The translations under genes were made by a program, and so were the position numbers. Below are positions 9,642 through 18,125 of a stretch of 64,000 nucleotides of DNA, piece by piece. The number at the start of each line of letters is the position of its first letter. The first letter of the stretch is position 1. Under the pieces are notes generated by a model. The model saw only the letters and a list, made by a program, of their open reading frames with translations. It searched no databases and was not told where the DNA came from. Origin of the DNA: Deltaproteobacteria bacterium (GTDB taxonomy: Bacteria; Desulfobacterota; Desulfobacteria; Desulfobacterales; SpSt-501); the NCBI GenBank assembly GCA_016219005.1, contig JACRCN010000105.1, positions 23,808 to 87,807 of the forward strand. The letters run 5' to 3'.

Positions 9642-10033
9642 AACAATACCTTCGACCGGAGAGATGCTCGGCAGGTATGGCCCCGGCAACTCGACAGACT
9701 CAACCGGGATAGCGCCGGTACCCGTCCGGCATCCTTGTCGGTAGCGGACATAACATAAATGCACATGCCGTGACTCGCAAGCGGCTCCAAGGCTCGAGGG
9801 AAGCGGCAGCACCTACTGGTCAACTTCAACCGGGCCCCGGTCGTCCGCATGCGTTCGGAGTGCATTCCAGAAAAGCGCGGTCTGGACGCGACCTGGGAGC
9901 AGGACGATCCATATGGCAGATAGCCCTAATGGGCAATTATTTGCGTTCCCATACAGCATTCCGTATAGTAGCTTTTGCGATTTTAATTCTTAATTTACAG
10001 TTCGGAATCGGACCTCAATCTGGAGCTACAGAC
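9642..10033. other. Divergent intergenic region between treY and the receiver gene
   Basis: These 392 bases separate the treY start from the response-regulator start. The left two thirds are GC-rich and show open frames on both strands that look like nothing known. The right third is AT-rich and contains the promoter-like sequences listed separately. No tRNA, repeat array or insertion sequence is visible. Confidence 0.6.
9930..9969 (+). promoter_or_regulatory. Overlapping sigma-54-like and sigma-70-like promoter for the receiver gene
   Basis: TGG at 9930-9932 and TTGC at 9941-9944 are separated by exactly 8 bases, the sigma-54 -24/-12 layout. Overlapping it, TTGCGT (9941-9946) and TATAGT (9964-9969) are separated by 17 bases, a plausible sigma-70 pair with a good -10 and a weak -35. 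Either would start transcription 50-90 bases ahead of the gene at 10034. Sequence alone cannot decide between them. Confidence 0.4.
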
Positions 10034-10483
10034 ATGGACGCGGGCTGTAAAAGAATCATAATCGTAGATGATAGCGAAATATATCGTGCAGGACTGCGAG
10101 CATTGATTAACGGCCATGACCAGCTAAGGGTCGTTGCCGAGGCTGAATGTGGTGACAAAGCCATTGAAGCCATTAAAAAGATTCCCGCCGATCTGGTGCT
10201 GCTGGACTTGAGCCTGCCCAAATATACCGGCTTCGAAGTTTTGAGAAGGATCAGAGAGATTTCCGACATTAACGTTCTTGTTCTCACCATTTACGAATCC
10301 CAGGAGATGATAACAAGAGCTAAGGCCTTGGGCGCTCAGGGCTATTGTGTCAAAGATGTCAGCCGCAAAGAACTGATCAAATCCATATTGGAGGCAGCGG
10401 CGGGAAAGTTTTTTGTGTGCCATAAATCCGAAATGGTGCTCATTTTTGAAGACAGTACCAAACCGCCGCAATCAGAAACCTAA
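10034..10483 (+). CDS. Stand-alone receiver-domain response regulator
   Basis: A 149-residue single-domain response regulator of CheY/NarL receiver type. Asp12-Asp13 (IIIVDDSEIYRAG), phosphoacceptor Asp58 (LVLLDLSLP), Thr85 (VLVLTIYES) and Lys107 (YCVKDVS) are all in place, so phosphotransfer should work. After the receiver there are only about 25 residues and no helix-turn-helix or enzymatic output. It may act by protein contact or as a phosphate relay. I chose the ATG at 10034 (TGGAG 8 bases upstream). An earlier in-frame ATG at 9929 would add a hydrophobic stretch, but it would place the promoter-like elements inside the coding region. No histidine kinase is adjacent. The closest signalling gene is the PAS-SpoIIE phosphatase at 22198-23331. 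Confidence 0.85.
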   Translation: MDAGCKRIIIVDDSEIYRAGLRALINGHDQLRVVAEAECGDKAIEAIKKIPADLVLLDLSLPKYTGFEVLRRIREISDINVLVLTIYESQEMITRAKALGAQGYCVKDVSRKELIKSILEAAAGKFFVCHKSEMVLIFEDSTKPPQSET

Positions 10484-10593
10484 CCCCCTTAATTTCAAGC
10501 CGCTCGGCAAAACCCGTCGGCTCCAAGGCGGGCCGGGCACCGAAAGGTCAGGCGGAAGGGCTTGCGCGAGTTAGCCGAAACACGGGGCATTCC

Positions 10594-10803
10594 TCATCCG
10601 CGGAGCGGATCATCGGCTCCAGGCGTTCCGGCGTCGTCATCCCCGCCCCACAACATGAAAAAGATCGTTCCCAGCACCCCGAAGCAGAACGCCCCGATGA
10701 ACCTCGCCTGGGGGCTTATCTCCCACAAAAATGCGCCGCCGAAGGCGGCCACCGCAACCACAACGTCCCGCAGATCGTAAGTCGCACGTTCACGTGTTGT
10801 CAG
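10594..10803 (-). pseudogene. Probable C-terminal remnant of an MFS transporter
   Basis: About 69 codons on the minus strand encode two hydrophobic helices (DVVVAVAAFGGAFLWEIS and FIGAFCFGVLGTIFF) and a polar tail ending DDPLRG. This resembles the last helices of major facilitator transporters. I see no in-frame start codon with a ribosome site after the chrB-like stop at 10800-10802. The frame only extends upstream by overlapping chrB in another register. The simplest reading is a transporter whose first ten or so helices were deleted. ChrB-type genes are often followed by transporters, which fits. A genuine small two-helix membrane protein is the alternative. Confidence 0.45.
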
Positions 10804-11243
10804 TTGAGGAGTTTTTCTTTGGTCGTTTCCAGGCGGCACCAGGCGTACAGCGCATCGTAGACCTCGAACTGGCGCTCGAGGTTTTGGATGTCGTCGGGAT
10901 AGCGCAGGCTGTAGCCGACGGCGATGGCTTCGAGACCGGCGGCCAGGGGGTCGTTGTCGCACCGGCCGGTGTCCGCGGCATTTACGATTTGTGCCAGCCG
11001 CAGCAGCGCCCGGTCGGTCAGGCCGTAATTCCGGATGATCACGTCGAAGGTGCAGAGGTCGCCCTCATGATTCAACGCCGCGCCGGGCGCATCGAAGGGA
11101 ATGGCCCCTTCCCTGTCGGCCACGGCCATGACCGCGCTCTTGGGCGCAAACAGAAACTCCGCATCCGAATCGACGAAGCGGGTGATCAGCCACGGGCAGG
11201 CCACCCGGTCCACGTGCACATGCGAACGTGTGATCCATCTCAT
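10800..11243 (-). CDS. ChrB C-terminal domain protein (chromate resistance family)
   Basis: The 147-residue protein matches the C-terminal domain of ChrB, whose full-length members sense chromate and regulate resistance genes. Visible family features are WITRSHVHVDRVACPWLI at the N-terminus, an acidic and histidine segment (ALNHEGDLCTFDVII), and the RYPDDIQNLERQFEVYDALY helix. The usual N-terminal DNA-binding half of ChrB is absent, so this is the short stand-alone form. The start at 11243 has a GGAGGG ribosome site 7 bases upstream. It is divergent from narG and is followed by the MFS-like remnant. Its role here, whether chromate response or redox chemistry next to nitrate reductase, is inference. 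Confidence 0.8.
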   Translation of the reverse strand: MRWITRSHVHVDRVACPWLITRFVDSDAEFLFAPKSAVMAVADREGAIPFDAPGAALNHEGDLCTFDVIIRNYGLTDRALLRLAQIVNAADTGRCDNDPLAAGLEAIAVGYSLRYPDDIQNLERQFEVYDALYAWCRLETTKEKLLN

Positions 11244-11593
11244 GCTATTTTCCCTCCATTGCGGCAAACAGGTTACGAGCACAGAGGCCGTAAAGATAAA
11301 CTGGACGGTATAAACCCAATTGGGGGGCTATACATCGTAGAAAGGTTTTTGTAAAACATGACGATTTTTGCGAACCCATCAAATATCAACGCGCAAAAGT
11401 TCATGCAAGAACACCAGACCCAATATCGGGCTCGGAAAACGAAATCGGGGTCTTGTGCAACAGTCGCATTTAACGTCTTGAATTTTACAGCAATCAAATA
11501 TATGAAGTACTCCATTACGAATTCTGTCTTCACGTTGCATCGGTCTTTCCGTTTCTGTTTCATCAGGATCACCCACATGCCGTGGAGGTGCCC
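11244..11593. promoter_or_regulatory. Divergent chrB/narG intergenic region
   Basis: These 350 bases are clearly more AT-rich than the flanking genes. They hold a CCCAATTGGG palindrome around 11316-11326 and an imperfect hairpin at 11416-11453 (AGACCC paired with GGGTCT plus inner pairs). A weak promoter-like pair TTGAAT-17-TATGAA lies close to 11480-11510. I found no convincing FNR box (TTGAT-N4-ATCAA) or tandem NarL heptamers. No gene is supported here. Confidence 0.45.
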
Positions 11594-14500
11594 ATGTCCG
11601 CCGACGGTTTTCTTTCCAAGCTGAGGTTCCTGCGCCCCCGGGGCAACCAAGACGACTGCCGGGAGGACACCGTCTCCGGCGGCTGGGGCGAGGTGCGTTG
11701 CGGCCAACGCGGATGGGAGGACTTCTACCGCCAGCGCTGGCAGTACGATAAAAAAGTCCGCTCCACCCACGGCGTCAACTGCACCGGCTCCTGTTCCTGG
11801 GACGTCTACGTCAAGAACGGAATCATCGTCTGGGAAACCCAGCGCACGGATTACCCCACCTGCGGCAGCGGTTTTCCCAACCACGAGCCCCGCGGCTGCC
11901 CGCGCGGCGCCACTTACTCCTGGTACACCTACAGCCCGGTGCGCCTGAAGCACCCGCTGATGCGCTCGACCCTGCTCGCGCTCTGGCGCGAGGCCCTGGC
12001 CGCACACCCGGACCCGGTCACCGCCTGGCGCAGCATCGTGGCAGACGAGTCCAAGCGAAAATCCTACCAGGTCGAACGCGGCAAAGGCGGCTTCGTGCGG
12101 GTATCCTGGGACGAGGCGGCAATGCTGGTCGCCGCCTCGCTCGTCCACACCATCCAGACACACGGCGCCGACCGCATCTTCGGCTTCACGCCGATCCCGG
12201 CCATGTCCATGGTCTGCTACGCCTCCGGGGCGCGCTTTTTGTCGCTGATCGGCGGGGTGCTGGCGAGCTTTTACGACTGGTACTGCGACCTGCCGCCGGC
12301 ATCGCCCCAGGTATGGGGCGAGCAGACCGATGTACCGGAGAGCGCCGACTGGTACGAATCCTCCTACATGATCGTCTGGGGCACCAACCTGCCCATGACG
12401 CGCACGCCCGACGCCCACTTCTTCACGGAGGCCCGCTACCGCGGCGCCAGGGTGGCCGCCGTGGCCCCGGACTATGCCGAGTACGTCAAGTTCGCGGACA
12501 CCTGGCTGCCGGCCAGGGCCGGCACGGATGCAGCACTCGCCATGGCCATGAGCCACGTCATCCTCAGGGAGTTCTACATCGACCGGCAGAGCGACTATTT
12601 CAACGGTTACGCCAAGGCCTACACCGACCTGCCGTTCGCGGTCGTGCTGGAAGAGCACCAGGGGGATTTCAAGGCCGGCCGGTTCCTGCGGGCCTCGGAT
12701 TTGGGCCTCACCACGAACAACGCCCAATGGAAGACCGCGCTGTTTGACGCGACTTCCGGCCGATTCGTGGTGCCGAACGGCAGCATCGGCTTCCGCTGGA
12801 ACGAGGAGGGCCGCTGGAACCTGAAGTTGAAAGACTCGGCCACGGATGCCGCCGTAGACCCGCTGCTGACCTTCGCACAGTCCTCGCAGCGCTGGGTTCG
12901 GGTGCACTCCCCGCTGTTCGACCTCAAGGGCGCCGGCACCCGGGCCGGCGTCGTGCCGGTCATGCAGCTGCAGACACCCGCCGGGCGCGTCATCGTCACG
13001 ACGGTGTTCGACCTTCTGGCGGCGCACCTCGGCGTCCGGCGCAGGGAAACGGATGCGCACAAAGTGGATTACCCCTCCGGCTACGACGACCCGCAGGCCT
13101 ACACCCCTGCCTGGCAGGAGGGGATCACGGGCGTCCCGTCCGCGGACGCAATCCGCGTGGCGCGTGAGTTCGCGGAGAATGCGGAAAAAACCCGCGGCAA
13201 ATCCATGATCTTTCTCGGCGCCGGCACCAACCACTGGTTCCACAGCGACATGATCTATCGCTCGATCCTGAACCTGACCACTCTCTGCGGCTGCCAGGGG
13301 GTCAACGGCGGCGGCTGGGCGCACTACGTCGGCCAGGAAAAGGTCCGTCCACAGGCGGGCTGGTCCCAGGTGGCCTTCGGGCTGGACTGGCGCCGGCCCG
13401 CCCGCCAGCAGAATGGGACATCCCTGTGGTATTTCGCAACGGACCAGTGGCGGTACGATACGCTGGACCTCAAGTCGCTCGCCTCGCCATTGGCTCAAAC
13501 CCGGATGCCGCGGCACCCCGCCGACTGCAATGCGATCGCCGCCCGCCTCGGCTGGCTGCCCTCCTTCCCGCAGTTTGACCGCAATCCGATAGACCTTGTC
13601 CGCGAGGCCGTGGCCGCCGGCGCCGCCTCGGATGCGGGAATTATCGACCACGTGGTGGAGCGGCTGAAGAAGGGTGAGGTGCGCTTCGCCGTCGAAGACC
13701 CCGACCATCCGGCCAACTTCCCACGGGTGCTCTTCCTCTGGCGCGCGAACCTGCTCGGCGCCAGCTCCAAGGGCCACGAGTATTTTCTGAAGCATCTCCT
13801 GGGAGCCGACAGCGCCGTGCTCAACACCGAAAGCCCCCTGCGGCCGCAGGAGGTCGCCTGGCGCGAACGCGCTCCGGAAGGCAAACTCGACCTGCTGGTG
13901 ACCCTCGAGATCCGCATGTCCACGAGCGCCATGTACGCCGACGTGGCGCTGCCCGCAGCCGGCTGGTACGAGATGCACGACATCAACACCACGGACATGC
14001 ACCCGTTCATCCACCCCTTCAACCCGGCCATCGACCCACCCTGGGAGGCCCGCACCAACTGGGACCAGTTCAAGACCATTGCGCGGAAGTTCTCCGATCT
14101 CGCCGCCGTGCACCTGAAGGAGGCCAAGGATCTGGTGGCAACCCCGCTGATGCACGACAGCCCCGGAGAACTCGCCCAAGCCGAGGTCAAGGACTGGCGC
14201 AAGGGCGAGTGCGAACCGGTGCCCGGCAAGACCATGCCCAACCTGTCCGTGGTATTCCGTGACTATGCCAATGCATACGCCATGATGACGGCCCTGGGAC
14301 CGCTTGCCGCAAAGCCGGGGGTGGGCTCCAAGGGAATCATGTGGACGGCGGAGGAGGAATACGCCGAACTCAAGGAGAAGCTCGGCACGGTCGCCGGACC
14401 TGGAGTGAGTCATGGGATGCCCTCGCTCGAAACCGGCCAGCAGGTGGCCGAGACGATCCTCATGCTCGCGCCCGAAACCAACGGCGCGACAGCCATGAAG

Positions 14501-15298
14501 TCCTGGGGGCCCCTCGAGAAGCGCACCGGGCTTTCTCTCAGCCATCTGAGTGTTGCCCGCAAAAGCGACAAGTACAGCTTCGAGGACCTCACCGCCCAAC
14601 CCCGCAAGATCATCACCACCCCGGTGTGGAGCGGCATCGAGTCCGAGCAGCGGCGCTACTCGCCCTTCGTGATCAACATCGAGGAGAAGGTGCCGTTCCG
14701 CACGCTCACCGGCCGGGCCCACTTCTACCTGGATCATCCCTGGATGCGCGACTTCGGTGAGGGGCTTCCGGTGTTTCGCCCGCCGGTGGACATGTCGGCC
14801 CTCGGGTCGACCGACGTCAAGCGCGATCCTCGCAAGGAGCTGGTGCTGAACTACCTCACCCCCCACTCCAAGTGGTCCATTCACAGCACTTACTCAGACA
14901 CGCTCACGATGTTGACGCTCTTCCGGGGCGGGGAGGCGATCTGGATCAATAACGAGGACGCCGCCTCGATCGGCGTCAAGGACAGCGACTGGCTGGAATG
15001 CTTCAACGTCAACGGCGTGGTGATGGCCAAGGCCGTGGTCAGCCACCGCATCCCGCCGGGCAAGGCCTTCATGTACCATGCCCAGGAGCGGCTCATCAAC
15101 ACACCGGGCGCGCCGCTCTCCGGCAAGCGCGGCGGCACCCACAACAGCGTCACGCGCATCTTGGTCAAACCCACTCACATGATCGGCGGCTACGCCCAAC
15201 TCAGCTACGGCTTCAACTATTACGGCCCCGTCGGTTCCCAGCGCGACGAGGTGATCGTGGTGCGCCAGGCCGGGGAGGTCGAGTGGCATGAAGATTAA
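11594..15298 (+). CDS. narG: Respiratory nitrate reductase alpha subunit NarG
   Basis: NarG is the molybdenum bis-MGD subunit that reduces nitrate to nitrite. The protein of about 1,234 residues begins MSADGFLSKL and has the membrane-bound Nar signature HGVNCTGSCSW, whose His and Cys residues bind the FS0 cluster. DLPPASPQVWGEQTDVPESADWY contains the Asp that ligates molybdenum. The C-terminal HSTYSDTLTMLTLFRGG and GGAEIW-like segments are standard NarG. I place the start at 11594 because GGAGG lies 5 bases upstream; a GTG four codons earlier overlaps that ribosome site. No twin-arginine leader is evident, as in the cytoplasm-facing enzyme. narH overlaps its end by 11 bases, so translation is coupled. 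Confidence 0.97.
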   Translation: MSADGFLSKLRFLRPRGNQDDCREDTVSGGWGEVRCGQRGWEDFYRQRWQYDKKVRSTHGVNCTGSCSWDVYVKNGIIVWETQRTDYPTCGSGFPNHEPRGCPRGATYSWYTYSPVRLKHPLMRSTLLALWREALAAHPDPVTAWRSIVADESKRKSYQVERGKGGFVRVSWDEAAMLVAASLVHTIQTHGADRIFGFTPIPAMSMVCYASGARFLSLIGGVLASFYDWYCDLPPASPQVWGEQTDVPESADWYESSYMIVWGTNLPMTRTPDAHFFTEARYRGARVAAVAPDYAEYVKFADTWLPARAGTDAALAMAMSHVILREFYIDRQSDYFNGYAKAYTDLPFAVVLEEHQGDFKAGRFLRASDLGLTTNNAQWKTALFDATSGRFVVPNGSIGFRWNEEGRWNLKLKDSATDAAVDPLLTFAQSSQRWVRVHSPLFDLKGAGTRAGVVPVMQLQTPAGRVIVTTVFDLLAAHLGVRRRETDAHKVDYPSGYDDPQAYTPAWQEGITGVPSADAIRVAREFAENAEKTRGKSMIFLGAGTNHWFHSDMIYRSILNLTTLCGCQGVNGGGWAHYVGQEKVRPQAGWSQVAFGLDWRRPARQQNGTSLWYFATDQWRYDTLDLKSLASPLAQTRMPRHPADCNAIAARLGWLPSFPQFDRNPIDLVREAVAAGAASDAGIIDHVVERLKKGEVRFAVEDPDHPANFPRVLFLWRANLLGASSKGHEYFLKHLLGADSAVLNTESPLRPQEVAWRERAPEGKLDLLVTLEIRMSTSAMYADVALPAAGWYEMHDINTTDMHPFIHPFNPAIDPPWEARTNWDQFKTIARKFSDLAAVHLKEAKDLVATPLMHDSPGELAQAEVKDWRKGECEPVPGKTMPNLSVVFRDYANAYAMMTALGPLAAKPGVGSKGIMWTAEEEYAELKEKLGTVAGPGVSHGMPSLETGQQVAETILMLAPETNGATAMKSWGPLEKRTGLSLSHLSVARKSDKYSFEDLTAQPRKIITTPVWSGIESEQRRYSPFVINIEEKVPFRTLTGRAHFYLDHPWMRDFGEGLPVFRPPVDMSALGSTDVKRDPRKELVLNYLTPHSKWSIHSTYSDTLTMLTLFRGGEAIWINNEDAASIGVKDSDWLECFNVNGVVMAKAVVSHRIPPGKAFMYHAQERLINTPGAPLSGKRGGTHNSVTRILVKPTHMIGGYAQLSYGFNYYGPVGSQRDEVIVVRQAGEVEWHED

Positions 15299-16706
15299 AG
15301 CCCAGTTGGCGATGGTGTTGAACCTGGACAAGTGCCTCGGCTGCCACACGTGCAGCATCCCCTGCAAAAACGTGTGGACCAACCGCAAGGGCGCCGAGTA
15401 CATGTGGTTCAACGACGTAGAGACCAAGCCCGGCATCGGCTATCCCAAGAAGTGGGAGAACCAGGACGTCCACAAAGGCGGCTGGGTACTGCAGGGCAGG
15501 CAGCTGTCCCTCCGGGCCGGGAACAAGGCCCGCCGCCTGGCCGGCATCTTCCACAACCCGGATTTGCCCACCATCGACGAGTACTACGAACCCTGGACCT
15601 ACGACTACGAGAAGCTCGTCAGCGGTCCGGGGAAGAAACACCAGCCGTCGCTGAGGCCGCGCTCCCAGCTCAACGACGCCAGCATGGAGATCAACTGGGG
15701 GCCGAACTGGGAGGATGACCTGGCGGGGGTGTGCGAAACCGGAGTGCACGACGTGAACTTCAAGGGGATCGACCACTCCATCTACCTGAAATTCCAGCGC
15801 GTGTTCCTCCTCTATCTGCCCCGGTTGTGCGAGCAGTGCCTCAACCCGGCTTGCGTCGCCTCCTGCCCCTCCGGTGCCCTCTACAAGCGCGACGAGGACG
15901 GGATCGTTCTCGTGGACCAGGAACGTTGCCGCGGCTGGCGTTTCTGCGTCTCCGGCTGCCCCTACAAGAAGACCTACTTCAACTGGAAGACCGGCAGGGC
16001 GGAGAAGTGCCTGTTCTGCTACCCCCGCACGGAAGCCGGCCTGCCGACGCTCTGCGCCCACAGCTGCGTCGGCCGCATCCGCTACATCGGAGTGCTGCTC
16101 TACGACGCCGACCGCATCCGCGAGGCGGCCGCAGCATCAGATGCCGCGTCCGTTTACCCGGCGCACCTCGACATCATGCTCGACCCCCATGACCCCAAGA
16201 TCGCCGCCGAAGCCGGGCGCCAGGGCATCCCCGAAAACTACCTCGCGGCGGCACGGCGCTCGCCGGTCTACCGGCTGATCAAGGAATGGCGTCTCGCGCT
16301 CCCGCTTCACCCGGAATTTCGTACATTGCCCATGGTCTGGTACGTGCCACCCCTCAGCCCGGCGAACCCCGCGGTGAATGCGGCCGGACCGCTGGACGGC
16401 ATCGACGCCCTGCGGATTCCGGTGAGATATCTCGCCAATCTGCTCACGGCGGGCGACGAGGAGCCGGTGCGCCTGGCACTGAAACGCCTGGCGGCCCTGC
16501 GGGCTTACATGCGCTCGATACGGCTGGGGCCGGCAGCGGGCGGATCCGTGCTCGACGCCGTCGGCCTGGACACGCGGGCGGCCGAGGACATGTACCGGCT
16601 GCTGGCCTTGGCGTACCACAGCGAAAGGTTCGTGCTGCCCACCGTCGGCCGCAGCGACGAAGCTTCAGCCTACATCGAGCAGGGAAGTTGCGGGTACCCG
16701 CGATGA
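15288..16706 (+). CDS. narH: Respiratory nitrate reductase beta subunit NarH
   Basis: NarH carries electrons from the NarI hemes to NarG through four iron-sulfur clusters. Four cysteine groups are present: CLGCHTCSIPCKNVW at the N-terminus, CEQCLNPACVASCPSGAL, CRGWRFCVSGCPYKK, and CLFCYPRTEAGLPTLCAHSC. The Trp in CRGWRFC replaces a Cys and is the known cause of the [3Fe-4S] cluster in this family. The length of 472 residues is close to the usual 480-510. The start overlaps the end of narG and its stop overlaps the narJ start (ATGA). The pattern is that of a complete, functional beta subunit with no missing ligands. Confidence 0.97.
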   Translation: MKIKAQLAMVLNLDKCLGCHTCSIPCKNVWTNRKGAEYMWFNDVETKPGIGYPKKWENQDVHKGGWVLQGRQLSLRAGNKARRLAGIFHNPDLPTIDEYYEPWTYDYEKLVSGPGKKHQPSLRPRSQLNDASMEINWGPNWEDDLAGVCETGVHDVNFKGIDHSIYLKFQRVFLLYLPRLCEQCLNPACVASCPSGALYKRDEDGIVLVDQERCRGWRFCVSGCPYKKTYFNWKTGRAEKCLFCYPRTEAGLPTLCAHSCVGRIRYIGVLLYDADRIREAAAASDAASVYPAHLDIMLDPHDPKIAAEAGRQGIPENYLAAARRSPVYRLIKEWRLALPLHPEFRTLPMVWYVPPLSPANPAVNAAGPLDGIDALRIPVRYLANLLTAGDEEPVRLALKRLAALRAYMRSIRLGPAAGGSVLDAVGLDTRAAEDMYRLLALAYHSERFVLPTVGRSDEASAYIEQGSCGYPR

Positions 16707-17272
16707 CGAACGAAAAAAGAACCCTGCTCAAGCTGCTGAGCCTGTGCCTATCCTACCCCGACGCGGAAGCACTATCGGTCCTGCCGGAAATGGAAGCCGC
16801 GGCGGCGGGGCTGGGCGACCCCCGGGCACGGGAACGCCTTTCCCATTTCATGGCGCTGATGAAAGCGCAGTCTCCGCTGAAACTCCAGGAGCACTACACG
16901 GCGGTTTTCGATATGAACCCATCCGCCAGCCTGAACCTCACCTACCATCTCATGGGGGACCGCGAGGACCGCGGCCGGGCGCTGGCGGAGCTGTTGGAGC
17001 TCTACGGGCAGGCCGGATTCGAGCCGGCCATCAACGAGCTGCCGGATTTTCTGCCACTGTTGCTCGAGTTTATGGCGGCAGCGCCACAGGCCGCAACCCA
17101 CGCGTCCATCATGCGCTGCCTGGCGGCCGTGCCCGCCCTTGCCGGCCGGCTGAGGGAAAGCGGCTCGCTGTATGCCGTTCCGCTGGAACTGCTGACCGCG
17201 GCGGTTCCCGAGGCGAAAGATTTCCCCCTATCGCCGGGCGAGAGTTCCCCGACCGGCGCTTCAGGAGGCTGA
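16703..17272 (+). CDS. narJ: Nitrate reductase assembly chaperone NarJ
   Basis: NarJ (TorD/DmsD-like family) holds NarG in the cytoplasm during molybdenum cofactor insertion and is not part of the final enzyme. The 189-residue protein starts MTNEKRTLLKLLSLCLSYPD and contains YTAVFDMNPSASLNLTYHLMGD, the conserved NarJ core, followed by NELPDFLPLLLEF. It is somewhat shorter than the E. coli protein, mostly at the C-terminus. I chose the ATG at 16703, which overlaps the narH stop as ATGA. The frame is open upstream but only as an antiparallel reading of narH. Its place between narH and narI is canonical. Confidence 0.93.
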   Translation: MTNEKRTLLKLLSLCLSYPDAEALSVLPEMEAAAAGLGDPRARERLSHFMALMKAQSPLKLQEHYTAVFDMNPSASLNLTYHLMGDREDRGRALAELLELYGQAGFEPAINELPDFLPLLLEFMAAAPQAATHASIMRCLAAVPALAGRLRESGSLYAVPLELLTAAVPEAKDFPLSPGESSPTGASGG

Positions 17273-17273
17273 C

Positions 17274-17945
17274 ATGAGCAAGATCGATCTGCTCGCGTTT
17301 GTGGCGTTTCCCTACCTGTGCCTGGCCGTTTTCGTCGTCGGCCACGCCTATCGCTACATCACCGACCGCTACGCCTGGAACTCCCACGGCAGCGAGCTCA
17401 TCGAAAAAAAGACCCTGTTCTTCGGCTCCTACCTTTTCCATTTCGGGATCCTGGGCACCCTGGGGGGGCATGCCGCGGGGTTGCTGATCCCCCAGACCGT
17501 GTACGACATGGTCGGGATCGACACGGCCGCGCATACCGCCCTGGCGCACTACGCCGGAAGGGTGGTGGGAACGGCCGCCTTCAGCGGCGTGCTGATCCTG
17601 CTGGCACGCCGGCTCTTCATCCGGCGCATTCGCCTGATGACCACCGCCACAGATTTCGCCGTTCTCTTCGGGCTGGCCTTCGTGACCGGTGTGGGTACCT
17701 ACGCCGTATTCTTCGGGGGATTCCACGTGCTCGACACCATCGCACCCTGGATCCGCGGCATCCTCACCCTGCAGCCCGACCCGGGCCTGATGGCCCCGGT
17801 GCCGCTCCAGTATAAACTCCACATTCTGGCGGCCTTCGCCTTACTGGCCTTCTCTCCGTTCACGCGCCTGATCCACATCTGGAGTGTGCCGGTTTTCTAT
17901 ATTTTCCGGCGGCCGCTCCTGTTCCGGCGACGGGTGGTGGCATGA
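17274..17945 (+). CDS. narI: Respiratory nitrate reductase gamma subunit NarI
   Basis: NarI is the membrane cytochrome b that oxidises quinol and feeds electrons to NarH. The 223-residue protein has five hydrophobic helices. Heme ligands are visible at the expected places: His56 and His66 in YLFHFGILGTLGGHAAG, and His183 and His201 in YKLHILAAF and RLIHIWSVP. They closely match the E. coli positions (56, 66, 187, 205). An AGGAGG ribosome site lies 6 bases before the ATG. It ends the narGHJI operon. A long imperfect inverted repeat follows directly and separates it from narK. Confidence 0.96.
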   Translation: MSKIDLLAFVAFPYLCLAVFVVGHAYRYITDRYAWNSHGSELIEKKTLFFGSYLFHFGILGTLGGHAAGLLIPQTVYDMVGIDTAAHTALAHYAGRVVGTAAFSGVLILLARRLFIRRIRLMTTATDFAVLFGLAFVTGVGTYAVFFGGFHVLDTIAPWIRGILTLQPDPGLMAPVPLQYKLHILAAFALLAFSPFTRLIHIWSVPVFYIFRRPLLFRRRVVA

Positions 17946-17950
17946 CACGT

Positions 17951-18085
17951 GTGCTGAGAAACGGCGCCTCAGGCCGTGATCCGGCGTTGCGCGCCGTTCG
18001 AAAATGCTCACATAGCTTCGAATAGGCTGCGCTTTTCAAAGCGCCGCGCGCCTTGACTGACGGCCTGATCCTTGTTTCTCGACAC
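17951..18085. repeat. Imperfect long inverted repeat between narI and narK
   Basis: Almost the whole 180-base gap folds back on itself. Paired blocks in order are GTG (17951-17953) with CAC (18083-18085), GAGAAAC (17956-17962) with GTTTCTC (18074-18080), TCAGGCCGT (17969-17977) with ACGGCCTGA (18060-18068), then GC-rich inner pairs and GAAAA (18000-18004) with TTTTC (18033-18037), closing on a TTCG-type loop near 18017. The arms are not identical, so it is an old or structured element. It could be a MITE or REP-like dispersed repeat, or a transcript hairpin that ends narI or protects the mRNA. No transposase is present. Confidence 0.7.
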
Positions 18086-18125
18086 CCTTGCGAGAACCTA
18101 GCATCGCAGGCATCGGAGATTTCAA

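Noticed and set aside
9770..10033. N-terminal extension of the receiver protein with a hydrophobic helix
   Set aside because: The promoter-like elements at 9930-9969 and the TGGAG site support the start at 10034. The upstream residues are basic and low in complexity.
11358..11624. Small frame ahead of narG
   Set aside because: It starts without a ribosome site, overlaps the narG start in another register and has no protein-like features. It could be a leader but nothing supports this.
11273..14884. Very long open frame antisense to narG (about 1,200 codons)
   Set aside because: It is a shadow of the GC-rich narG codons. The composition (runs of Gly, Val, His, Arg) matches no protein family, and narG on the other strand is unambiguous.
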